The notes under the pieces: generated by a model
The model's database searches: none
What the model saw: the letters and a program-made list of their open reading frames with translations, nothing else
What the model was told of the DNA's origin: nothing
Position numbers and translations under genes: made by a program
NCBI GenBank assembly: GCA_029243025.1
Contig: JAQWSU010000055.1
Span: 124,001-188,000 of the forward strand
Direction: 5' to 3'
Length of the DNA stretch: 64,000 nt
Source: Pirellulaceae bacterium
Lineage (GTDB): Bacteria; Planctomycetota; Planctomycetia; Pirellulales; Pirellulaceae
Shown here: piece by piece, positions 27,600-35,453 of the stretch
Numbering within the stretch: the first letter of the stretch is position 1
Layout: each line of letters opens with the position of its first letter

Positions 27600-30500
27600 T
27601 CACGCGAAGGAATTGGCTTCCGAGGTGGTTGGGCCAGGGTCGTCGTCAGAGGGGGGCGGCGGCGGCGTCACGAGCTGCTTGGTGATCCGGCGTAAATAAT
27701 CCTCGGAAGGCGGGCCATAAGGGCGGAATTTTTCGCTTTGGCCTCGGTCATCGTCATAGAGCAGAGCTCGGAATGGCCCCAGGTGACTGGCGGCTGCCGA
27801 ATCCATCAGGTTGCTTGAGTCGACCGCACTCATTTGAAACAGCACTCGATAGGCAAAGTCACGCAGTAAGGCCCGCTCAAACCATCGCGTTACGTTGTTG
27901 TAGCTGTCGGCCCAAATCAGCACGTGTACCCCCAACGCCGGGCCGTCACGCAGGATTTCAGCGAGTTGACCGGCGGGATTCTTGGGCTCGTCTTCCCCAA
28001 AACTTGAAAAACCAAAATCATCCGCGGCCGGTTTAAGTTCGCGGAAGCGGGCCAAGTCGTAGATCAACACATACTGAGGTTCGAACTTTTGATCTGGCTG
28101 GTCTCCTCGGTTGCGAATTTGTTCCGCAAGGTTCGTGATGATTTCTTTTGCCTCTCGGGGGCCATGGAAATTGATGTCCAGGGGCATATCGGCCGGTAAT
28201 CGATCTTGAAATCGGAGTGTGGTGGGATTGTCATGCTCCCCGTCGAGAACGTGGAAACGAACCGACCTAAGCTTCGTCCCGTCTTGTCTTAGCGGGCGCG
28301 TCGCGGACAGGCTGAGGAGGCTACTGATGAACATGCCTAAGGCGAGATCTTGGTCTTGTCCAACAATCAGTAGATTGGATCCGCTCTGCGGGCGCATGAC
28401 CACCGAGGTGGGATCTTTGATCGCCACGGCGGCTCCCAGCCAGGCGCATTCTGTCGGAGTTGTTTCGTTCGAATCGCCCAGACTCAGGCATTGGTTTAGT
28501 GTTTGATTTTCACTTGGATCTGCTGCAGCGTGCCCTTCGAAAACGATCGCTGGCCCGTAATCATGACGACTGGTGATTGCCAAATTCTCAATTTTCTGGA
28601 GATATTCGCTACGTTCTGCATCTGGAAGCCAGACGACTTGGAACGGATGATTGCCCTCGAACAAGCCATTCGCATCGTTGTAAATCGCTTCTCCAGGTCG
28701 ACCCAAGAGGCGGGCGGCCGTGTTGTCTTCGCTCAAAATGAGGTGCGCGTCAGCAACGCTACACTGAAGAGCGATCCGAACTGCCATTTGCCCGATTGTG
28801 CTGCGAGCTAGCGAATAAGCACCCGCAAGTGTTTGCGATCCCAAGATCAAATGCATTCCGAATGCTCGGCCTTGTCGAACAAGGCGATCGAGCAGAAGCG
28901 AGGCTTCGTGGGCGACTTTGTCATCAGCAACAAAGAACTCTTGAAACTCGTCAACCACCAGTAGAATTCGTGGCATTGGTTGAGCGGGATTCGTTTCTCG
29001 GTAAGCTGACAAGGACTGTACGCCAGCCGTGCGAAACAGCTCGCCCCGTTTTTGAAGTTCTTCGTCGAGATTTTGCAGGACGCTTAAGCCAAATTCCCGT
29101 TCACTTTCAATGGCCACCACTCGGGCGTGCGGCAAACGTAAATCTGCGTAGGGTTTGAATTCGACTCCCTTTTTGAAATCAATCAGATAAAACTGCAGTT
29201 GTTCCGGACTATAACGCAGCGATGCATTGGTAATTAACGCGTGCAGTAGAGTTGACTTTCCGGAGCCGGTTTTCCCCGAAATGAGAACGTGTTGGGAAGT
29301 GCCTCGTCCAAGTTTCATCGAAAGTTGCTGGGTTGCCCCCACGCGGCCTAGCGGCACGTCGAATTCACGGGCGCAGTCACCTTTCCACCAGTCACTGCGA
29401 GCGGGCGTAACGGCCGAAAATGGCACTTCGACTCGGTTCGAGTCTTCGGCATGACGGCCAACAACCTTGATCATCGAGGTCATTGTTTCGTCATCGGGTG
29501 GACTATCAAGCTCTAGGGGAAGGTCGACGAGTGTCTCGTCCTCCCAATGAAATCGATCCCGATCCCAAACCAAGCAGTTGTGGTGTGTTTGGAGATCCTC
29601 CAGGCGGATATGACGGGGCAGTGGCAGGCTGGTGTCAACACTGATCAACGTGTAGACGCCGCAGCGGGCACCACTGTTGACGATACTGATTAGACGTCGT
29701 GCGGACTCTTCTGTGAAATGAGTTGGGAAATTGGCGATGACCAAGACACGAAATGGTTCCGCAACTTCGCCGGCGTGTTCGTTGTACTCTTGGATGGATT
29801 GGAACTCATTCCGGAGGTACTTTTGAATCACATTTTCCATGTGCTCGGTCAGATCAGTGAGCCGCTGCTGGATTTGGTTGGCTTCGGTCCAAATGCGATT
29901 ATTGACAAGTCGTTCGTCGTGGTCTGCCAAATGCATAAACGCAGAGAAATTTTGGCCCAAACCCGTGGGGTCGAAGATGGTGAAGCGTAGTTTTCCTGCC
30001 GGGATTGAGACGAGGTAACGCAGCATGACATTTTGCAACACACGAATGGCAGCTTTGCGTCCGTCGTCGTGTGCCTTGAATAACAATGATGCGTTGTTGG
30101 GAAACGCCAGTAGCGCCGGTAGTTGCCAGATCGTGGTTGCTTTTTTGTCTTCGCTTCGCAGACCTTCTTCTAAGACCAGTTCGGATGTGCCCAACGGGAT
30201 CACCGCGGGGACGGTTGCCGGAGGATCCCAGTTCTCAATCTTGCCATCAGGCCAAGCTTGTCTTTGTTGTTGTGATGCGGCCTGGGCGGCTTGCTCGAAA
30301 GCAGAAAAGTGTTGAAGTCGGTGCTGCCACTTCGACTGCATCTCCGAGATTCCTTGCAGCCGCTCTTCGTCACATCGTTTTTGCTGATCGGCGAATTGTT
30401 GCTTGAGGCTGTTCGATTGTTGTTGGTAATTTGCTTTGCAGGTTTCCAGTTGTGGTAGGAAATGGCTGCGAATGGTTTCCGTGTCTTGGTTCCAGGCGAC

Positions 30501-31547
30501 TTGGAGTTCCTGGTATCGGTGCTGGTAATCCGTCTCAAGTTGTTTCCGTGTGTTGGCATAATCGGATTCGGCACGCGCGGAACGTTGGTTCAATTCGTTG
30601 TCGTTGGCTTCTAGATGCTGTTGGTATTGGGAATTGAGTTGCGCAATTGTGGACTCGGTTTCCTGGCGTACGGCAGACTTCGCCTGAGTCAGTGCTGTTT
30701 TCGCTTTCACGAGCTCACCATGTAATGATGGCATTGCGTTGCGAGTTTTTGCCACCAGCAGTCGTTGAGCGACGGCACGGAAAACCACGGTCAAAATAAT
30801 GGTGGTGACCAGCACGGCGGTTAGCCAGGTGAGCCTTTCAAATCGTAAGGCCAATCCGACGGGATAACTAATCAAGAATCCGATTGCGATCGGGATAAAG
30901 ATTGCCCAGATGCTGTCGATGATTTTCGACAGTGGCCAGCGATTCATCGCCTCAAGCTGATTGCTTGACTGAGTCAGTGCTGATTTGAATCGTTTGATAC
31001 AGGCAGAACTTCTATCGTCCGACTTTTCGTGGGTCGGGTTGACTGCCTGAAGTGCAAGGCTTCGTTTGTCGAGATGTTCTTGAACCCATTCAATCAACTC
31101 TTCCAGTTGAGCAAGGTATCTGCGACATTGGCCTGCGGATTTTTTCTGTTGTTCGTTCGCGGCTCCGGTATCGAGTTGTAGGGAATCGTGAAGTTGTAAC
31201 CGGGTAGCTTCAAAATCCGATTGCGTATTGGCAATCTCATCGGCCCGACGGCGCGATGCTTCATCCGACGTTTGATTGCGGATTTTGTTTAATTGGTCGA
31301 CGTGTTCCTCAAAAGCCAATCGAGAGGCTTCCAGCTTCTCGGTATAGCTGGCGTCAAGTAGTGCATGTTGCTGTTCAAAGACTCCTTCTAATTCCGTTGC
31401 AGCCTGTTCATGTTCTTGCTTGCCGCCTGCGGATTCACGCGTGTATCGGTCTTCCAATTGTTGGATGCGTAGCGTTACATCGGACGCATCCGTCTGGAGA
31501 AGACGGATTTCATCTTGCTGTGCCGCCGTCGAAACGTCATGTTTCAT
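27600..31547 (-). CDS. Membrane-anchored FtsK/SpoIIIE ATPase, EssC/EccC-like motor of a type VII-like system
   Basis: 1315 residues. Layout: N-terminal coiled coil ~1-200, two membrane helices ~213-231 and ~240-260, a second long coiled coil ~270-430, then three FtsK-like modules. The middle module has Walker A SGKTGSGKST (757-766, Lys764) and Walker B ILLVVDEFQE (861-870, Asp866, Glu867). The module before it (~480-645) and the one after (~1040-1280) keep the strand pattern, but the P-loop positions read KAHDDGRKAA and IVGQDQDLAL, so they should not hydrolyse ATP. A proline run (VTPPPPPSDDD) precedes the C-terminus. The three-module plan with membrane anchor is that of EssC/EccC motors and not chromosomal FtsK, which has one module and a gamma domain. 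It lacks an FHA domain. It is last in an operon with three small helical proteins. Secretion motor is the best inference. Confidence 0.85.
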   Translation of the reverse strand: MKHDVSTAAQQDEIRLLQTDASDVTLRIQQLEDRYTRESAGGKQEHEQAATELEGVFEQQHALLDASYTEKLEASRLAFEEHVDQLNKIRNQTSDEASRRRADEIANTQSDFEATRLQLHDSLQLDTGAANEQQKKSAGQCRRYLAQLEELIEWVQEHLDKRSLALQAVNPTHEKSDDRSSACIKRFKSALTQSSNQLEAMNRWPLSKIIDSIWAIFIPIAIGFLISYPVGLALRFERLTWLTAVLVTTIILTVVFRAVAQRLLVAKTRNAMPSLHGELVKAKTALTQAKSAVRQETESTIAQLNSQYQQHLEANDNELNQRSARAESDYANTRKQLETDYQHRYQELQVAWNQDTETIRSHFLPQLETCKANYQQQSNSLKQQFADQQKRCDEERLQGISEMQSKWQHRLQHFSAFEQAAQAASQQQRQAWPDGKIENWDPPATVPAVIPLGTSELVLEEGLRSEDKKATTIWQLPALLAFPNNASLLFKAHDDGRKAAIRVLQNVMLRYLVSIPAGKLRFTIFDPTGLGQNFSAFMHLADHDERLVNNRIWTEANQIQQRLTDLTEHMENVIQKYLRNEFQSIQEYNEHAGEVAEPFRVLVIANFPTHFTEESARRLISIVNSGARCGVYTLISVDTSLPLPRHIRLEDLQTHHNCLVWDRDRFHWEDETLVDLPLELDSPPDDETMTSMIKVVGRHAEDSNRVEVPFSAVTPARSDWWKGDCAREFDVPLGRVGATQQLSMKLGRGTSQHVLISGKTGSGKSTLLHALITNASLRYSPEQLQFYLIDFKKGVEFKPYADLRLPHARVVAIESEREFGLSVLQNLDEELQKRGELFRTAGVQSLSAYRETNPAQPMPRILLVVDEFQEFFVADDKVAHEASLLLDRLVRQGRAFGMHLILGSQTLAGAYSLARSTIGQMAVRIALQCSVADAHLILSEDNTAARLLGRPGEAIYNDANGLFEGNHPFQVVWLPDAERSEYLQKIENLAITSRHDYGPAIVFEGHAAADPSENQTLNQCLSLGDSNETTPTECAWLGAAVAIKDPTSVVMRPQSGSNLLIVGQDQDLALGMFISSLLSLSATRPLRQDGTKLRSVRFHVLDGEHDNPTTLRFQDRLPADMPLDINFHGPREAKEIITNLAEQIRNRGDQPDQKFEPQYVLIYDLARFRELKPAADDFGFSSFGEDEPKNPAGQLAEILRDGPALGVHVLIWADSYNNVTRWFERALLRDFAYRVLFQMSAVDSSNLMDSAAASHLGPFRALLYDDDRGQSEKFRPYGPPSEDYLRRITKQLVTPPPPPSDDDPGPTTSEANSFA

Positions 31548-31614
31548 CGCTCTGTGCCTCGCTCTGTCGTCATGGCTGTCTTGACGAGTCTGGGGTCAAA
31601 TTGATCCTGCCGTA

Positions 31615-31857
31615 CTATCGTTCTAACTCCATCTCATCACGACAATCGCGTTCTGCCTTTTGCAGAGTGTCCATCAGTTCGGCGGCGTGGGCTAGGAGGA
31701 GCCGCACGCTTGGGCTGATCGGTTGCAAATGTCGCTTCTCGAATTCCTGCCTTGTCTTATCATTCCATTGCTCACCCGTCTGTTCCCACTGCTGCACTAA
31801 TTCGCGGGTTGCCTTCTGTAACCGACCCGTGCCACTGCTTAAATCACAGACTGACAT
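31615..31857 (-). CDS. 80-residue helical protein, possible WXG100-like partner
   Basis: All-helical protein with a central turn. QWNDKTRQEF (Trp31-x-Asp33-x5-Phe39) sits between two helices (ATRELVQQWEQTGE and PSVRLLLAHAAELMDTLQKAE). WXG100 proteins have W-x-G-x5-F at this position, and the 89-residue gene of the same operon has the same W-x-D-x5-F pattern. Its ATG directly follows the TAA of the preceding gene (TAAATG), which indicates translational coupling. 67 bases separate it from the FtsK/EssC-like gene. Assignment as a secreted or partner subunit is inference. Confidence 0.7.
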   Translation of the reverse strand: MSVCDLSSGTGRLQKATRELVQQWEQTGEQWNDKTRQEFEKRHLQPISPSVRLLLAHAAELMDTLQKAERDCRDEMELER

Positions 31858-32418
31858 TTATCCTTCTTTCAAATTGTTGGGTTGTTTTGCCGAAGAATCC
31901 GACCGAACGCGAGCTGCTTTATCACCCTGACTTACCGATCTCTGCTTGGCATATTTGTCCAGAGCTTCAGCCATGCGATTCAGTGAAGCCGCTGCCTTGG
32001 GAATGTCGTAATCCGAGAGACTTTGCATTTTGGAGAGTAATCCTCGAAATTCATCAACTTCCTGTTTGACCACTCGTAGCCAATGGCGGGTTTTTTGGAT
32101 GCGATCTTCGGCGTAGCGGAGTCGGTTACGAGCCACTTCGACCGCTTTTTTCTCTTCATAACAGGATGGTGAATGAGAACCATCGATCTTCAGTTGCTTC
32201 ATGGCAAGCTGATTTTTGGCCTCATTTAACCGGTTGCTTGCTTTGCGGACTTCAGCGGGCCAGTAGGACGTGCGGTCTTGCTCGAACCATTCGACGGCCC
32301 GATGGACTTCGTGTTGCATCACAGCGACGATGTCTTGGACCGTTTCTCCATAGCCTTGCAGGGAAGCTTGGAAACGGCGCAAACTATCGATCGATGAAAC
32401 GTCGACTTGGCGGTTCAT
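31858..32418 (-). CDS. 186-residue coiled-coil protein of the type VII-like operon
   Basis: Almost entirely helical, with long heptad-like stretches at residues ~10-75 and ~88-160 and a Cys-containing hinge (HSPSCYEEKKA, Cys86). SYWPAEVRKASNRL and RHWLRVVKQEVDEFRG have the look of helical secretion substrates or chaperones seen beside WXG100 genes. The C-terminal ~25 residues are polar and disordered. It is 12 bases after the WXG100-like gene and abuts the 80-residue gene. Function unknown; role in the secretion system inferred from context. Confidence 0.75.
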   Translation of the reverse strand: MNRQVDVSSIDSLRRFQASLQGYGETVQDIVAVMQHEVHRAVEWFEQDRTSYWPAEVRKASNRLNEAKNQLAMKQLKIDGSHSPSCYEEKKAVEVARNRLRYAEDRIQKTRHWLRVVKQEVDEFRGLLSKMQSLSDYDIPKAAASLNRMAEALDKYAKQRSVSQGDKAARVRSDSSAKQPNNLKEG

Positions 32419-32430
32419 AGTTTCGCTCGG

Positions 32431-32700
32431 TCAGGACTGTAAGTACTCGTCAATCTGATCTGCTTTTCGAGCCAAATAGGGTACGTGTCGATCCGACACC
32501 TCCAAGAACCGCCCGATCATTTTGATATGCTCGTCGAACTGTTCTGTGAATCGTTTGTGTTCCTGGTCACGCCACGTCGATGCCAAGGCAGACATGTCGC
32601 CGTTTAAGGATGCCAAGCGATCGCGAAGATCGCTATTGAACTTTTTGAGTTTCCGTGCGAACTGGCGCAACTCATCAGGGTCCACGACTGCCTGTGGCAT
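32431..32700 (-). CDS. WXG100-like small helical protein (first gene of the operon)
   Basis: 89 residues, two helices separated by a turn, the size and shape of WXG100 (EsxA-like) proteins. The turn reads STWRDQEHKRF: Trp43-x-Asp45-x5-Phe51, with Asp where the family has Gly. The N-terminal helix LRQFARKLKKFNSDLRDRL and the C-terminal helix VPYLARKADQIDEYL are amphipathic. No canonical C-terminal YxxxD/E export motif is present (Tyr75 is followed by Lys at +4). AGAGG lies upstream of ATG 32700. The operon starts here, 115 bases after the hemH stop. Confidence 0.8.
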   Translation of the reverse strand: MPQAVVDPDELRQFARKLKKFNSDLRDRLASLNGDMSALASTWRDQEHKRFTEQFDEHIKMIGRFLEVSDRHVPYLARKADQIDEYLQS

Positions 32701-32815
32701 GTTGGTTGCCTCTTCGTTTGGAGAGATGAGAAAAATGAGTGGAGCCGACCAACGCGGCTGGCGGTTCTCTTAATTATATCGCTCGAATAGCGATTCGCTC
32801 AACTTCCTGGCAGAT

Positions 32816-33847
32816 TCAGGCAGTAGGCCGTCTGGCCGGTCGGCCGGATGGACAGCAATCGAGGGGACAAACGTCGTGGCTCGGACCGTCTGTGCCGAGA
32901 AAACGGCGTTCCAGGCCATCGTCCAGTCGTTCTGCGATCAATTCACGAATCATTGATACAAATTTGGGGTGGGTTCCCGCCGTGGCAGCTCGCACGAGAT
33001 TCATGCCCAATTGATCGCATAGCTGCTGTGCCTCGGTGTCCAGGTCGAACAAAACTTCCATGTGGTCAGAGATAAAGCCGATCGGTACGATTATGATATT
33101 CCTGGCAGCTTGATCTTCGTGAAGTTGTTGAAGGTGATCGCAGATGTCCGGTTCGAGCCATGGTTGATGGGGCGGACCGCTACGACTTTGATAAACGAGT
33201 TCCCAGTCTGAGTGCTGGAGTTGTTCGCTGACTAATTGACAACTTTCTTGTAGTTGGTCGACGTAGCGACTTCCATCTGACATCGCCATCGGGATGCTGT
33301 GTGCGGTGAAAAGCAGCTTGATCTGCGCACGATGCTCGGCGGGGAATCGCGCCATCGCATCCGAAACTCGTTCGGCCATGGTTTCCACGTAGGCGGGATG
33401 ATTGTAAAAAACACGGATTTTGTCAACGACGGGGACGGTTCCCTTCACGCTTTCCTGAGCCTTCAGGATGTCTTCTCGATACTGACGGCATCCGGAGTAG
33501 CAGCTGTAGGCAGATGTAACAAAAGCTAAAGCTCGTTTCACACCATCATTCGTCATTTGTTGGAGTGTGTCGCCGAGCATAGGGTGCCAATTCCGATTAC
33601 CCCAGTAGATGGGTAGCTCGGGACCGTGTTGTTTGAGTTCTCGCGTTAATGCCTCAATCAATGCGCGGTTTTGACTATTGATGGGGCTGACGCCATCAAA
33701 CTGCTTGTAGTGCTCTGCGACTTCCAGCATCCGCTCGTGCGGGACGTTTCGACCTCTCAGGACGTTTTCCAGAAATGGCATCACATCGGCCTGACCCTCG
33801 GGACCACCGAACGAGACAAAGAGGACCGCATCGTAGTTTTCTGACAT
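32816..33847 (-). CDS. hemH: Ferrochelatase (probably coproporphyrin ferrochelatase, CpfC type)
   Basis: 343 residues. Inserts iron into a porphyrin. The opening YDAVLFVSFGGPEG, DVMPFLENVLRG and FDGVSPINSQNRAL resemble the actinobacterial form closely. Catalytic His183 is in LLFTAHSIP and Glu264 in ISDHMEVLFDLD. The C-terminus has DVCPLDCC (Cys327, Cys331, Cys332), and TSAYSCYSGCRQYRED has Cys116 and Cys120: together these could hold a [2Fe-2S] cluster as in actinobacterial enzymes, which is inference. With HemQ at 14042 the substrate is more likely coproporphyrin III than protoporphyrin IX. Soluble or membrane-associated. Confidence 0.93.
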   Translation of the reverse strand: MSENYDAVLFVSFGGPEGQADVMPFLENVLRGRNVPHERMLEVAEHYKQFDGVSPINSQNRALIEALTRELKQHGPELPIYWGNRNWHPMLGDTLQQMTNDGVKRALAFVTSAYSCYSGCRQYREDILKAQESVKGTVPVVDKIRVFYNHPAYVETMAERVSDAMARFPAEHRAQIKLLFTAHSIPMAMSDGSRYVDQLQESCQLVSEQLQHSDWELVYQSRSGPPHQPWLEPDICDHLQQLHEDQAARNIIIVPIGFISDHMEVLFDLDTEAQQLCDQLGMNLVRAATAGTHPKFVSMIRELIAERLDDGLERRFLGTDGPSHDVCPLDCCPSGRPARRPTA

Positions 33848-34120
33848 GAAAGAATTCCGCTGGCGTCGAGGAAGTGTGTAGGACGCGGCGTGTGCCGTGA
33901 GAACACGCCGTAAGCGAGGGACATTGTAGGATCTTCACCTGTTCTGACAACCATTCGTCAGGTCAGCACGTTCTGCGCAGCGGTCAAAAATCCTCCTGGC
34001 ATCCTCCTGGGCCAAAAGCGCCCTCTGGCTCCCGAGCAGCCTTGACTGTCGTGTGCTGCTGATCTTAATTTTTCATAGTTGCAGAGGGTTTTGGGTTCGA
34101 TTGGCATCTGCTTTAAGGCC

Positions 34121-35356
34121 TTATTTGTCCTGAGGGCCTCCGTCAAGGCGATCAAACTTTCGCAGTGTCGGAAGCGATAAGGCGGTCAGCGCGACGACAA
34201 CGATCGTTCCAATGCCGCCGCTGACAACGGAGACCACAGGGCCGAACCAATGAGCGACGACTCCCGATTCGAAACCGCCCAACTCATTTGAGGCTCCGAT
34301 GAAAACGCTGTTCACCGCCGATACACGACCCCGTAATTCGTCGGGCGTCAAAGTTTGAACGAGAGTGTGACGGATCACCACACTGATGTTGTCAAAAGCG
34401 CCGGTGAGAAAAAGCATCAGTAGCGAGAGCCACATGATTTTCGACAATCCAAAGACAATGGTGGCGGCACCAAAGCCAATGACTGCCCAGAGTAAAACGA
34501 TGCCAGTGCGCCTGAGCGGTGGTCGATGTGCAATGATGATTGCCATCATTAAAGCGCCCGCGGCGGGAGCCGCTCGCAACCAGCCTAGCCCCTCTGGCCC
34601 CGTCTTTAAAATGTCTTCGGCAAACACGGGAAGTAAAGTTACCGCGCCTCCTAATAAGACGGCAAATAGGTCGAGTAATAGGGCGCCCAGCACGACCTGT
34701 TGACGACGAATGAACTGGAATCCAGCTGCCAGTTCTTGCAGGGTCAGATTTCGCTGAGTGACTTGCTTTTTATAAAGACGCAACATCGTCAACAGAACCA
34801 CGAAGGTAGCCGCAGCGACCACATCAAAGATGTATACCCAAGTCGGACCATGAAACCATTTAATGAAGAAACCACCAGCGGCTGGTCCTAAGACGGATGC
34901 CATATGGAATCCAGTGCTATTCCAAGTTACGGCGTTGTTGAATTCTTCACTCGGTACAATCAGCGGCAAGAGGGCCGCACGGGCCGGTTGCTGAAATGCA
35001 CGAGCCACACCGATCAAGAAAAGGCAACCGAAAATGAGGCGGGTGTCTAACTGATAGTAAGAGATCAGCGCAAGCCCCATGGAAGCAATGGCTATTAGCG
35101 AGACCGCGCAGGCGACAACCCATTTGCGATTGAAACGGTCGGCCACATGTCCGCCCAGCAGGAACAGTACGATGACTGGAAAGAACTGAGCAAGCCCTGC
35201 AAGTCCCAGCGCTAATTTCGAATCCGTGCGGGTATAAATGTCCCAACCTACGGCGGTCGTTTGCATCTGAACGCCAAAATAAGCGATGAAGTTACCGATG
35301 AAATAGAATCGGTAATTCCTGAGACGCAGTGCCGAGTAAGGGTCGTGTGAATTCAT
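34121..35356 (-). CDS. MFS transporter (EntS/MFS_3-like)
   Basis: 411 residues from ATG 35356 (YSALRLRNYRFYFIGNFIAYFG is the typical start of this subgroup). An in-frame upstream start at 35413 is unlikely. About 12 hydrophobic segments; the loop motif GGHVADRFNRKWV is the MFS signature between helices 2 and 3, and TPDELRGRVSAVNSVFIG is the matching loop in the second half. EntS-like members export siderophores or drugs. Substrate unknown. The 272 bases between its stop and hemH hold no gene. Confidence 0.9.
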   Translation of the reverse strand: MNSHDPYSALRLRNYRFYFIGNFIAYFGVQMQTTAVGWDIYTRTDSKLALGLAGLAQFFPVIVLFLLGGHVADRFNRKWVVACAVSLIAIASMGLALISYYQLDTRLIFGCLFLIGVARAFQQPARAALLPLIVPSEEFNNAVTWNSTGFHMASVLGPAAGGFFIKWFHGPTWVYIFDVVAAATFVVLLTMLRLYKKQVTQRNLTLQELAAGFQFIRRQQVVLGALLLDLFAVLLGGAVTLLPVFAEDILKTGPEGLGWLRAAPAAGALMMAIIIAHRPPLRRTGIVLLWAVIGFGAATIVFGLSKIMWLSLLMLFLTGAFDNISVVIRHTLVQTLTPDELRGRVSAVNSVFIGASNELGGFESGVVAHWFGPVVSVVSGGIGTIVVVALTALSLPTLRKFDRLDGGPQDK

Positions 35357-35453
35357 TTTAGCGGTTAGCCACCCATCGTTCGCTCGCGAGCGGGAGATTG
35401 ACGCGGACGACACCGACGAGGGTTTTGCGTTTGAAGCTCGGTGAAATCGAGCT

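Noticed and set aside
27600-31547. Chromosomal DNA translocase FtsK
   Set aside because: Three ATPase-like modules instead of one, two membrane helices instead of four, no gamma domain, and an operon with small WXG100-like genes.
31256-31930. 224-codon plus-strand frame opposite the type VII-like operon
   Set aside because: Antisense to three genes that have helical patterns and coupled starts; Cys/Ser/Arg-rich composition is typical of shadows.
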